A stretch of 11,088 nucleotides of DNA from Syntrophorhabdaceae bacterium (GCA_026416315.1 JAOAFK010000010.1:1-11088), one strand, 5' to 3'. Positions 1 through 7,551 are shown, numbered from the stretch's first letter. Notes: generated from the sequence alone by a model not told the origin. Translations and numbers: made by a program.

Positions 1-71
1 AACGGTTCATTTTTTACTGGTATATCCACATAAAACTGTTTTTCTTTTTCAGATTCATCTATTTCTGGCAT
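1..71 (-). CDS. N-terminal fragment of an unrecognised protein (runs off the left edge)
   Basis: An ATG at 71-69 on the minus strand follows a good ribosome binding site (AAAGGAG, 6-7 nt before the ATG) and stays open to the window edge. Only 23 residues are visible, beginning MPEIDESEKEKQF and ending VKNEP. They are acidic and charged, with no signal peptide or membrane segment, so the protein probably starts in the cytoplasm. A near-consensus promoter lies about 25 nt upstream of the start. It is divergent from the sugar transferase at 283, so it might belong to the same surface polysaccharide locus, but I do not recognise the family and assign no function. The start is well supported and the identity is unknown. 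Confidence 0.7.
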   Translation of the reverse strand, partial: MPEIDESEKEKQFYVDIPVKNEP

Positions 72-102
72 GGCCTTCTCCTTTCTCTATATTTTTTGAT
101 TT

Positions 103-131
103 ATCCTATCCATATAAAATATAAGTGTCAA
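103..131 (-). promoter_or_regulatory. Candidate sigma70-type promoter for the leftward gene at 71
   Basis: On the minus strand a perfect -35 box TTGACA (131-126) is followed after exactly 17 nt by TAGGAT (108-103), a 4/6 match to the -10 consensus. Transcription would start near 96, leaving a leader of about 25 nt that contains the ribosome binding site of the leftward gene. The match is by eye; no start site has been measured. Confidence 0.6.
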
Positions 132-183
132 TAGAATTATAAAAGGCGATTTTTCGTTTTTTAATTCACCAGTCAAGTAAAAA

Positions 184-212
184 TTGAATTTTAATATTTC
201 AGATATTATAAA
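184..212 (+). promoter_or_regulatory. Candidate sigma70-type promoter for the sugar transferase
   Basis: TTGAAT (184-189, 4/6 to the -35 consensus) and TATAAA (207-212, 5/6 to the -10 consensus) are separated by exactly 17 nt. Transcription would begin near 219, giving an A-rich leader of about 64 nt before the ATG at 283. The surrounding DNA is very AT-rich, so chance matches are likelier here than usual. Confidence 0.45.
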
Positions 213-282
213 ATAATAGACTTGCGATGAAAAAAGTGATTTAAAATATGATAAACAGACATACAAAAAACATTTAAAAATC

Positions 283-1656
283 ATGTTAAATTATATTCCA
301 AAAAAAAAGTTTTTACTCCTTGCTGGCGATATCCTGTTAATACTTTTTGCCTGTGCTATTGCACCTGCTATACGCTTTAAGGTTCTTATATTTGAGCCTT
401 TGGAAGTATGGCGAGAGATCTCTGTTATTTTGTTTATATATATTTTGTGCTTTTATGTTGCAGATTTCTATAATACAGATTCTGGTTTTATAAATATTCG
501 GTTTATTTTTAAATACTTAATTACCCTTCTGATAGCATTCTGTCTTACTTTAGTTATCTTTTTTATATTTCCAAAAATAGAACCCGGTAGGGGGATCTTT
601 GTAATCAATACAATCCTAATAGCCATTTTTATCTATTTATGGAGATTTTTATTTGAAAAGCTATTAAAAAAACTAAAACCAATAAAACAGAAGGTCTTTC
701 TAATTATCGGCGCAGGAAGGGCTGGAAATAAAATATATGAAATTCTAAAAAAAGACAGTTCTGTTAGTATAGTGGGTTTTATTGACAGTAACCATATGAG
801 AAGGGCGCACCACCATAATACAAAATTTTTTCAAAATGCTGATGAAATTGAGCAGATTGTTAAAAATGAACATATAGACCACCTTGTGTTGGCAATAAAA
901 GAATTAAAAGATAATCAACTCATAAAAAAAATCCTCAATTGTAAATTAAGTGGGGTAAAAATATATGATATACCATCATTTTATGAAGAGGTACTTGGTA
1001 GAATTGAGGTGGAATATCTAAATGACCTCTGGATTCTAAATATGCCCATACACGGTGTGAGAAGAAACATTTACAACAGAAAGATAAAAAGATTAATCAG
1101 TATCTTCGTTTCAGTAATATTGCTCATAATATTCTCCCCTATATGTCTTCTTTCAATGATAGCCATTAAACTTGATTCTAAGGGCCCTGTGTTTTTTAAA
1201 CAAAAAAGGGTCGGGTTGAATGGAAATATATTTGAAGCCATTAAATTCAGAACTATGAAGGTAGGCACAGAAAACGACAGAACCCATGCAGGAAAAAAGG
1301 ATGATCCGCGCATCACAAGGGTTGGCCGGATTCTTAGGCTTGCAAGGATAGATGAAATTCCCCAATTATGGAATGTACTTAAAGGAGAGATGAGTTTGAT
1401 AGGCCCCAGGGCTTTGATGCAGGAAGAGGTTGAAGAATTTGAAAAGAAAGTTCCGTATTTTTCCATTAGACATACGGTAAAACCAGGGGTTACAGGCTGG
1501 GCGCAGGTAAACTATCCACATGGTGCAACCGTTGAGGATGCCCTTGAAAAGTTAAAATATGATTTGTTTTATATAAAAAATCTCTCACCTTTTCTTGATT
1601 TTCATATATTATTACGCACTATAAGGATTATGATATTTGGCAAAGGTGCCAGGTAG
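283..1656 (+). CDS. Exosortase (XrtA/PEP-CTERM)-associated polyprenyl-phosphate sugar transferase
   Basis: This 457-residue inner-membrane enzyme should transfer a sugar-1-phosphate from a nucleotide sugar to undecaprenyl phosphate, the first step in building an exported glycan. Residues 10-125 hold about four membrane helices. Residues 137-245 form a Rossmann-like CoA-binding-type domain with a glycine-rich turn (GAGRAG, 143-148). A reentrant hydrophobic segment (270-296) leads into the bacterial sugar transferase domain (to 457), with the KFRTM motif (321-325), the Asp-Glu pair in RIDEIP (D357, E358) and SLIGPR (371-376). The tail, with YPHGATVEDALEKL (411-424) and a terminal GKGAR, is what I associate with the TIGR03013 subfamily found in exosortase/PEP-CTERM exopolysaccharide loci. 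The start is the first ATG after an in-frame stop at 217-219, and I see no Shine-Dalgarno sequence before it. The sugar specificity cannot be read. It converges on lolA with a 13-nt gap. Confidence 0.9.
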   Translation: MLNYIPKKKFLLLAGDILLILFACAIAPAIRFKVLIFEPLEVWREISVILFIYILCFYVADFYNTDSGFINIRFIFKYLITLLIAFCLTLVIFFIFPKIEPGRGIFVINTILIAIFIYLWRFLFEKLLKKLKPIKQKVFLIIGAGRAGNKIYEILKKDSSVSIVGFIDSNHMRRAHHHNTKFFQNADEIEQIVKNEHIDHLVLAIKELKDNQLIKKILNCKLSGVKIYDIPSFYEEVLGRIEVEYLNDLWILNMPIHGVRRNIYNRKIKRLISIFVSVILLIIFSPICLLSMIAIKLDSKGPVFFKQKRVGLNGNIFEAIKFRTMKVGTENDRTHAGKKDDPRITRVGRILRLARIDEIPQLWNVLKGEMSLIGPRALMQEEVEEFEKKVPYFSIRHTVKPGVTGWAQVNYPHGATVEDALEKLKYDLFYIKNLSPFLDFHILLRTIRIMIFGKGAR

Positions 1657-1669
1657 TAAAAATGCGATT

Positions 1670-2314
1670 TTAATTTGATTCTATTATCTCTTTGCCCTTT
1701 TCTTGTTTATATATGAATTTTGCATCACTTATAGGCTCGTTTATCCTTGTATAATTAAAATTTATTGTATTCACATTACCTGTAAATTCAATTATTTCTA
1801 TCTTTTTTATCATATTAATTCTGTCCACCCAGAGTTTTGCCGATATGATCTGACCTTCTTTTTTTGGTATCAATTCAATAATCTCCATATCCCCTGATAT
1901 GTTTTTTTCTTTAAGTTTAAATAATTCATCCATCTTTGATATATCATCCATTAAATCAAAAAAAGTTCCTACTGTCTTCTCCCTGTTAAACCTTCTTTTA
2001 TATACAAAAGGCTTATCTTCATCTGCCTGCCAGATAAAATTTCCATCATAGAGAAAGTATCTTATCTTTGGTTTATTATAACGCCAAAGAAAACCTCTAC
2101 CTTTTTTGTAGAAAAAATTACCTTCAAATTCTCTCTCTTTCTTTAAATTCGAAATGAAAATCCTCTGGGTAAAAACTGCCTCAATGGTATTAATAGCAGA
2201 ATAAGTCTTTTTTATGTTCTCAAAGGGTGATGGAACCAACTCTTTTGCAAAAATAATCTGGTGGAAAAATAAAAAAAGAAAAAAACACAAAAAGTAAAAT
2301 CGTTTAATATTCAT
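1670..2314 (-). CDS. lolA: Outer-membrane lipoprotein carrier protein LolA
   Basis: A 214-residue periplasmic chaperone that collects lipoproteins from the LolCDE exporter and carries them to the outer membrane. Residues 1-23 form a signal peptide: basic start, very hydrophobic phenylalanine/leucine-rich core, cleavage likely after IIFA. No cysteine follows it, so LolA itself is not a lipoprotein. The mature part matches the family: the early VFTQ segment (47-50), the EFEGNFFYKKGRGFLWRY region (62-79), and the alternating beta-strand pattern of a half-barrel. Its length is typical. It is the last gene of the leftward cluster, 41 nt after ftsK; the start is preceded by a modest GGGG ribosome site 5 nt away. 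No lolB is in the window, which is common outside the beta- and gammaproteobacteria. ftsK-lolA adjacency is a recurrent bacterial arrangement. Confidence 0.85.
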   Translation of the reverse strand: MNIKRFYFLCFFLFLFFHQIIFAKELVPSPFENIKKTYSAINTIEAVFTQRIFISNLKKEREFEGNFFYKKGRGFLWRYNKPKIRYFLYDGNFIWQADEDKPFVYKRRFNREKTVGTFFDLMDDISKMDELFKLKEKNISGDMEIIELIPKKEGQIISAKLWVDRINMIKKIEIIEFTGNVNTINFNYTRINEPISDAKFIYKQEKGKEIIESN

Positions 2315-2355
2315 TCTAACCCCGAGTTTTAATTTCTTAAAAATTTAGATAAGCA

Positions 2356-4383
2356 TCAATGTCTTTTAAGCACCTCTCTTGGCTTTACCCCATCTGATGG
2401 GCCAACGATGCCATCTTTTTCCATCTTTTCTATGATACGTGCTGCCCTGTTATATCCTATTCTGAACCTTCTCTGTATCATGCTTATAGATGCCTCACCT
2501 TTCTCCATAACAAATTCCACTGCCTCCTTATATTTTTCGTCTTCCATGTCACCTCTATCCTCATCTTCTTCCTTATCCTCAAGAATCTCTTCATGATATT
2601 CAGGGCTACCCTGTCTCTTTAAAAATTCTACTATCCTTTTTATTTCTCCTTCAGAAACAAAGGGTCCATGTAACCTCTCTATCTTTCCTAAACCCGGGCT
2701 CATAAAAAGCATATCGCCATATCCAAGAAGACTTTCCGCACCGTTTGTGTCAAGGATCGTCCTTGAATCCACCTTTGAAGAAACTTTAAAGGAGATACGG
2801 GCAGGAAAATTTGCCTTGATAATTCCTGTTAGTACATCCACTGAAGGTCTCTGGGTTGCAAGGATCAGGTGAATACCCGATGCCCTTGCCATCTGTGCAA
2901 GCCTTGCGATATATTCTTCCACCTCCCTTGAAGACACCATCATTAAATCTGCCAGTTCATCTATAACAACCACTATATAGGGCAGTACATTTCCACCCTG
3001 TTTTGTCATTTTTGCATTATATCGGTCTATATTCCTCACACCTATTTCTGCCATTATAGTATATCTTCTTTCCATCTCATCTATGAGCCATCTGAGGGCA
3101 GTTTTTGCATTTTTTGGATTTGTTACTACAGGTAAAAGTAAATGGGGTATCCCTTCGTAAAAGGATAGCTCAAGCATCTTCAAATCTATCATAAGAAATC
3201 TCACATTCACGGGCGTTGCCTTGAATAGAATACTGCATATCATACTGTTTAAGGAAACACTCTTTCCAGAGCCAGTGGAGCCTGCCACAAGGAGATGGGG
3301 CATCTTTGTTAAGTCTGCCACAAATGATTCCCCTGATATAGTCTTTCCTATTGCGAGGGTGAGAAAAGACTGGGATGATAAAAACGCCTCTGATTCTATG
3401 ATTTCTCTGAAAAAGACAGTCTGGCGTAACTTATTTGGCACCTCAATCCCTACCACAGATTTTCCTGGAATGGGTGCTATAATCCTTATGGATATGGCAC
3501 TTAGTGCCATGGCAAGGTCATCTGCTAAGTTACTGATTCTACTTACTTTTATGCCCGGCGCAGGTTCAAACTCATATAGGGTTATAACTGGGCCGGGTTT
3601 TACCTCTGTCACCCTTCCCTCAATACCGTAATCCTTCAGTTTATCTTCGAGAATAGATGCATTCTGTCTAATATCTTCTCTATCTATCTTTACCTCACTC
3701 TTTTCCACCTTATCAAGAAGTAATATGGGTGGCAATTTATACGGTCCTATTTCATTAAAAAATTCAAAGGCCTCCTGGATGGGCTGTTTCTCCTCCTTCA
3801 CCTCAACAATAGGTTTATCCTCTACAACCTTAACCTCTTTTTTCTTTACCGGGGGCTTTCTGCCTTTCCACATGTCTTCCAACAATGAAAAGATTGGTGC
3901 CTGGACAATAAGAAAGATGGAGATTAAAAACATTACAATGAGAACAAGGTAACTCCCAAAACGGCCGAATAAACCAGTTAGGGTCTTCTCAAATAAAACA
4001 CCGAAGAAACCTGAGAATGGAAGCAAAACCCCTTTTATATGTATTCGATGCACAATCAATTGCAATAGCACCAAAACAGACAAAAATAAAAGAAAAAGTC
4101 CTGCGGAGAATATTAACATGTTTGGAGGTTCTTTTTTCCTTATAAAAAATATACCCAAAATTAAACTGTACAGAGCAATCATATAACTTGTCAGACCAAA
4201 AAGCTGTATAAGGCCATCAGTTATATATGAGCCCACTTTACCGCATAAATTTTTCACTGGGCCGGCCGAAAGTGTACTAAAGGAAGGGTCAAGGGGGTTA
4301 TAGGAAACAAGACTCACCATAAGAAAGATAAACAATCCAATGAGAACTATCCCTATGATCTCTTTTTTTATTTCCTTTGACAT
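2356..4383 (-). CDS. ftsK: DNA translocase FtsK
   Basis: A 675-residue septum-anchored motor that pumps chromosomal DNA and helps resolve and segregate it at division. About four membrane helices occupy residues 8-162, with a soluble loop after the first (28-60). A short charged linker (170-205) replaces the long proline/glutamine-rich linker of E. coli FtsK, so the length is that of the compact FtsK/SpoIIIE forms. The motor follows: alpha domain about 215-320, Walker A GSTGSGKS (368-375), Walker B VVVIDELADL (471-480) and ATQRPSVDV (509-517). A winged-helix gamma domain (615-675), with SMIQRRFRIGYNRAARIIE, should read KOPS-type polar sequences. An acidic stretch (598-617) precedes gamma. AAGG 8 nt before the ATG overlaps the plsC stop, which suggests translational coupling. 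One oddity: the usual IDPKMLEL is IDLKMLEL (L401 for proline). Confidence 0.96.
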   Translation of the reverse strand: MSKEIKKEIIGIVLIGLFIFLMVSLVSYNPLDPSFSTLSAGPVKNLCGKVGSYITDGLIQLFGLTSYMIALYSLILGIFFIRKKEPPNMLIFSAGLFLLFLSVLVLLQLIVHRIHIKGVLLPFSGFFGVLFEKTLTGLFGRFGSYLVLIVMFLISIFLIVQAPIFSLLEDMWKGRKPPVKKKEVKVVEDKPIVEVKEEKQPIQEAFEFFNEIGPYKLPPILLLDKVEKSEVKIDREDIRQNASILEDKLKDYGIEGRVTEVKPGPVITLYEFEPAPGIKVSRISNLADDLAMALSAISIRIIAPIPGKSVVGIEVPNKLRQTVFFREIIESEAFLSSQSFLTLAIGKTISGESFVADLTKMPHLLVAGSTGSGKSVSLNSMICSILFKATPVNVRFLMIDLKMLELSFYEGIPHLLLPVVTNPKNAKTALRWLIDEMERRYTIMAEIGVRNIDRYNAKMTKQGGNVLPYIVVVIDELADLMMVSSREVEEYIARLAQMARASGIHLILATQRPSVDVLTGIIKANFPARISFKVSSKVDSRTILDTNGAESLLGYGDMLFMSPGLGKIERLHGPFVSEGEIKRIVEFLKRQGSPEYHEEILEDKEEDEDRGDMEDEKYKEAVEFVMEKGEASISMIQRRFRIGYNRAARIIEKMEKDGIVGPSDGVKPREVLKRH

Positions 4384-4394
4384 TTTTTTTACCT

Positions 4395-5099
4395 TTACTC
4401 TTCTTCAGAAAGAAGATTTTCTATTTCTGATCTCACCTCATTCATAACCCTTGTCTTTTCTTGTGCCTTATCTCCTTCTACAGTAATAGGTTTTCCTATG
4501 TTTATGTATATTATCCCTTTTTTTAAAGGAATAAAACTGCCTTTTGGTTGGAGTAAAAAAGTGCCTTTAATTCCCACAGGAATAATTGGAACCCCTGCCC
4601 GTACAGCAAGGGAAAATACACCTTTTTTAAAAGGCAAAAGCCTTCCGTCAATGCTCCTTGTTCCCTCAGGAAATATGATAAGATTCGTCCCTTCTTTTAT
4701 CTTTTTTGCTGCCATGTCAATTGCCTTTATGGCCTCTCTTGGATTTTCCCTGTCAAGGCTTATATAACCTGCCTTTTTCATTGCCCATCCAAAAAAAGGG
4801 ATGTTAAAAAGCTGCCTCTTTGCAACCCATCTGAACGAAATAGGCATTGTTGCAAGAAGTGAATATATATCCAGGGCACTCTGATGATTACTCATGAAAA
4901 TACAAGGGGGTTCAGGGATATTTTCAATACCTTTTATATAAACCTTTATACCTGAAACAAAGAGATACATCCTCGCCCAGGCTCTTGCAATACCATGAAT
5001 CATATCTCCCTTTTTATCAAAAGGCGAGATAAGAAGGGCTATAATGGACAAAAAAAAGGTTGAGAATATGAGATTTAAAGATGATAAAATCTTCCTCAT
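4395..5099 (-). CDS. plsC: 1-acyl-sn-glycerol-3-phosphate acyltransferase (PlsC family)
   Basis: A 234-residue membrane-associated enzyme expected to acylate lysophosphatidic acid to phosphatidic acid, the precursor of phospholipids. An N-terminal hydrophobic helix (about 6-26) anchors it. The catalytic H-X4-D motif is NHQSALD (H72, D77). The glycerol-phosphate-binding motif is FPEGTRS (143-149), and the later VPIIPVGIKGT block (170-180) is also typical. Length is normal. Its ATG overlaps the cooC stop by 4 nt (ATGA), so it is probably translated by coupling to cooC, and ftsK follows after 11 nt. The acyltransferase family is clear. The exact acceptor (lysophosphatidic acid or a related lipid) is inferred from the family and not visible in the sequence. 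Confidence 0.9.
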   Translation of the reverse strand: MRKILSSLNLIFSTFFLSIIALLISPFDKKGDMIHGIARAWARMYLFVSGIKVYIKGIENIPEPPCIFMSNHQSALDIYSLLATMPISFRWVAKRQLFNIPFFGWAMKKAGYISLDRENPREAIKAIDMAAKKIKEGTNLIIFPEGTRSIDGRLLPFKKGVFSLAVRAGVPIIPVGIKGTFLLQPKGSFIPLKKGIIYINIGKPITVEGDKAQEKTRVMNEVRSEIENLLSEEE

Positions 5100-5872
5100 G
5101 GTCTCAATCTATTTAGGTTGTCCACAATCTCTGCCACCTCTTTCCTTATGTTTACATCCATATCATACGGTGATATACCCCATTTATCTGCCTTTAGTAT
5201 ATTTTCATTATACCTTATAGCGCCTAAATATGAAAATCCATCCAAGTGTTCTTTTAAAAGCTGGATATCTTCATCATCTGTAATCTTATTACCCACTATA
5301 GATAGATGTTTAATACCTAAATCCATGGCAAGTCTTTTTATCTCCTTTGCCGTCTGGATGCTTCTTTTGCCGGGTTCAACGACAACTATGAGAGAATCTA
5401 TATACTCTGTAGTACCACGACCTAAATGCTCAAGCCCTGCCTCCATATCAACAATAACATATTCATCTCGTTCGATAAGGATATAAGAGATAAGATTCTT
5501 TAAAAGTACATTTTCAGCACAGAAACATCCACCACCGCCTTTTGTTATATTTCCCAAAATAACAAGTTTTATATTATCCTTAATAAGAGAAAATCTTTCT
5601 GGAATATCATCCACTTTTGGATTCAGTTTAAAAAATGTTCCATACTGACCTTTTGTTGACCCTGTCCTTTCTCTTATAAAATCATCCATTTCTGAAAGGG
5701 GCCTTGCACATCTCATTTCTTCCTCTGAAAAACCAATTGCATCGCCTAAATTAGAATCAGGATCTGCATCTATAGCAAGCACCCTAAAGCCTCTTTCATC
5801 AAGAATCCTTGCCATAACCCCTGCAAGGGTTGTCTTTCCAACACCTCCCTTTCCTGATATGGCCAATTTCAT
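5096..5872 (-). CDS. cooC: CooC-type nickel-insertion ATPase (CODH maturation factor)
   Basis: A 258-residue cytoplasmic P-loop ATPase of the MinD/SIMIBI class, expected to load nickel into the C-cluster of carbon monoxide dehydrogenase. The deviant Walker A GKGGVGKT (7-14) carries both the signature lysine K8 and K13. AIDADPDSN (33-41) follows as the switch I region, and VIVDMEAGLEHLGRG (139-153) as Walker B/switch II. The hallmark of CooC is a CxC pair in a glycine-rich loop: GGGGCFC puts it at C116 and C118, where it binds metal at the dimer interface. No CODH gene lies in the window. It sits 32 nt after recO and overlaps plsC by 4 nt. The ATG at 5872 gives the usual family N-terminus, but a perfect ribosome site lies 16 nt upstream, better placed for an ATT codon at 5881-5879. 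A related ATPase for another nickel or Fe-S enzyme is possible. Confidence 0.85.
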   Translation of the reverse strand: MKLAISGKGGVGKTTLAGVMARILDERGFRVLAIDADPDSNLGDAIGFSEEEMRCARPLSEMDDFIRERTGSTKGQYGTFFKLNPKVDDIPERFSLIKDNIKLVILGNITKGGGGCFCAENVLLKNLISYILIERDEYVIVDMEAGLEHLGRGTTEYIDSLIVVVEPGKRSIQTAKEIKRLAMDLGIKHLSIVGNKITDDEDIQLLKEHLDGFSYLGAIRYNENILKADKWGISPYDMDVNIRKEVAEIVDNLNRLRP

Positions 5873-5888
5873 GGACTGAATCTTAGCG

Positions 5889-5896
5889 CCTCCTTT
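5889..5896 (-). promoter_or_regulatory. Unusually placed strong ribosome binding site of cooC
   Basis: AAAGGAGG is the strongest Shine-Dalgarno sequence noted in the window. It lies in the 32-nt recO-cooC gap, 16 nt before the ATG at 5872, which is longer than the usual 5-9 nt. An in-frame ATT at 5881-5879 is exactly 7 nt away. Either the gap is spanned by local RNA folding, or translation starts at AUU and adds three residues (Met-Gln-Ser) to the protein. Confidence 0.6.
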
Positions 5897-5904
5897 CTTT
5901 TATC

Positions 5905-6645
5905 TTACATAAGTCTTTTTAATAATTTATAAGACTTTAATTTTATATCAAGATGAAAGGCAATAAAATCTTCCATAATATCCTGTATATATCCAAGAGA
6001 TGCATGGTCTAAAAGAGAATTCTCCTTTTTTTCGTACGAAGACAGTCCTGCTATAACGCCAACTGGATAGGTTTTATATGAGAGGGATAGAGAACAGGCC
6101 TTGCATAGTATTCCCCCTTTTTCTTTTGAAAAAAAGACCTTTTCCACATCAGGCACTTCTTTTCCGCAATATACACAACTTTTAAAATTCGGCATAAATC
6201 CCGTAACCTTTAATATATTCAGTAGATGGATTACAATATACGAGGAACCAAAATTAGAATCCCTGACATTCAAAAAAATATATTTGAGTATTTCAAATAG
6301 TTCTTTATTTTTTTCACCTTCTTTTGTGAGCCTGTCAGTAAATTCGGCAAAAAAACTTGCGGTGCAGAAACTTTTTAAACTCTTTTCAATACCTGTATTG
6401 GATTCTATTAAATCTGCATTTTCAATCATTGCAAGGGCCTTATTCTGTTTTTTAAAATATTCAATTCTTATATGATTGAAAGGCTCTAAGGTATTCATGA
6501 ACCTTTTGAGGCTTTTACTTCCTCCCTTTGCAATGGCAGAGAGCTTTCCGTTCATCAATGTGAAAAGCCTAATAATTTTATCCGATTCGCCATAGGAAAG
6601 CTTTGTCAATACCAAGGCCTCATCTTTTTGCAATGCCATAATCAT
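5905..6645 (-). CDS. recO: DNA repair protein RecO
   Basis: A 246-residue protein that, with RecR (and RecF), helps load RecA onto SSB-coated single-stranded DNA for gap repair. The N-terminal OB-fold domain (about 4-80) has the family pattern DEALVLTKLSYGESDKIIRLFT followed by the lysine-rich GGSKSLKRF turn, likely to contact DNA; no run longer than the allowed length is needed to see it, the key residues being Y18-G19-E20-D22 and K44-R48. A helical domain follows. A zinc-finger-like insert has four cysteines as two CxxC pairs (C157, C160, C181, C184), as in the Deinococcus-type RecO. It is the first gene of the leftward cluster. Two ATGs compete (6645 and 6639, giving MIM); neither has a clear ribosome site. 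Confidence 0.9.
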   Translation of the reverse strand: MIMALQKDEALVLTKLSYGESDKIIRLFTLMNGKLSAIAKGGSKSLKRFMNTLEPFNHIRIEYFKKQNKALAMIENADLIESNTGIEKSLKSFCTASFFAEFTDRLTKEGEKNKELFEILKYIFLNVRDSNFGSSYIVIHLLNILKVTGFMPNFKSCVYCGKEVPDVEKVFFSKEKGGILCKACSLSLSYKTYPVGVIAGLSSYEKKENSLLDHASLGYIQDIMEDFIAFHLDIKLKSYKLLKRLM

Positions 6646-6711
6646 TCATATAACATTTATTATTAGGTTTTTCCATTGGGATTAAAAAATTCCTTTCTTT
6701 TAGTTAGGGCT

Positions 6712-6729
6712 TTTGATATAAAAATCAAA
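6712..6729. repeat. Small inverted repeat between recO and proC
   Basis: TTTGAT (6712-6717) and ATCAAA (6724-6729) are perfect inverted arms separated by the 6-nt spacer ATAAAA. The site lies 22 nt before the proC start, and it overlaps TATAAA (6717-6722), a possible -10 box with no convincing -35. It could be a regulator site in the 105-nt divergent region, or chance in AT-rich DNA. Confidence 0.25.
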
Positions 6730-6750
6730 GAAAAACTAATCGGGGGCAAT

Positions 6751-7551
6751 ATGGAAAAGATTGGGTTTATAGGCCTTGGCAATATGGGTGAGGCAATTTT
6801 AAAGGCCCTAATTAAATCAGGATACAGTACTGATTGCATATTTTTTTGTGAAATCAAACCAGAACGTGCAGAACTTATGGAAAGAACATATAAAATAAAA
6901 CATGTAAAAGATGTAAAAAAAATATTAAATAAAACAAAATATATCATCATTGCTGTAAAACCCCAGGATGCGAAAAAAGCCCTTGAATCCATATCACCTT
7001 TTATTGATGAAAGACATATTATAATTTCCATAATGACAGGCATATCCATCTCGAAAATGCTCTCCTTTTCAGATAAAAAATTAAAAATAATAAGGGCAAT
7101 GCCCAATATTTGTGCAAAGGTTGGTAATTCACTTACGGCCATCACTGCAAATAAAGAGATAAAAACCGAAGAATTAAATGAAATTAAAAAGATACTTTCA
7201 ACTTTCGGTTATGTTGTGGAAATAGAGGAAGAACATATGAATGCTTTGACAGCCCTTTCAGGAAGCGGGCCTGCCTTTGTCCTTTACTTTTTGGAGGCCA
7301 TGATAGATGCAGGTGTTAAATTAGGTTTATCAAGGGATAAATCAAAAGAAATATCCACACAGGTAATGAAAGGTACCATAGAGATGCTTGAAAAAGAGAA
7401 TCTACATCCCACAATCTTGAAAGAAATGATAACTTCTCCTGGTGGAACAACGATCTATGGGCTTGCCCACCTTGAAGAAAAGGCATTCAAGGGAAGTGTA
7501 ATAAAAGCGATTGAAGAGGCTGCAAAGAGGGCTGGAGAACTCTCCATATGA
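6751..7551 (+). CDS. proC: Pyrroline-5-carboxylate reductase
   Basis: A 266-residue cytoplasmic enzyme that reduces pyrroline-5-carboxylate to proline with NAD(P)H, the last step of proline synthesis. The Rossmann nucleotide site is GFIGLGNMG (5-13). The domain continues with AVKPQD and the RAMPN block. The dimerisation/catalytic C-terminal domain holds ALSGSGPAF and the family signature around ITSPGGTTIYGLAHLE. The ATG at 6751 gives the normal family length and N-terminus, with GGGGG 4 nt upstream; a longer in-frame TTG at 6676 would add 25 residues unlike the family and is rejected. In the RAMPN block, the usual glycine is serine (VGNSLTA). It is divergent from recO and overlaps pcm by 4 nt, so it heads the rightward cluster. 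Confidence 0.93.
   Translation: MEKIGFIGLGNMGEAILKALIKSGYSTDCIFFCEIKPERAELMERTYKIKHVKDVKKILNKTKYIIIAVKPQDAKKALESISPFIDERHIIISIMTGISISKMLSFSDKKLKIIRAMPNICAKVGNSLTAITANKEIKTEELNEIKKILSTFGYVVEIEEEHMNALTALSGSGPAFVLYFLEAMIDAGVKLGLSRDKSKEISTQVMKGTIEMLEKENLHPTILKEMITSPGGTTIYGLAHLEEKAFKGSVIKAIEEAAKRAGELSI

Noticed and set aside
87..284. 65-codon minus-strand open frame in the left intergenic region
   Set aside because: It overlaps both candidate promoters, has no ribosome site and is full of Phe, Ile and Tyr as expected from random AT-rich DNA.
793..818. Histidine-rich patch (HMRRAHHH) in the sugar transferase, considered as a metal site
   Set aside because: It lies in a variable loop of the CoA-binding-like domain, with no known metal motif around it.
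1071..1466. 131-codon open frame antisense to the sugar transferase
   Set aside because: It is fully inside a clear gene and has no family resemblance; a shadow frame.
3221..3631. 136-codon open frame antisense to ftsK
   Set aside because: It lies opposite the conserved FtsK motor and has no recognisable motif.
6676..6750. Longer proC starting at TTG 6676
   Set aside because: It adds 25 residues before the Rossmann fold that ProC proteins lack; ATG 6751 gives the normal N-terminus.
6663..7145. 160-codon open frame antisense to proC
   Set aside because: It lies opposite the ProC nucleotide-binding domain; no ribosome site or family resemblance.
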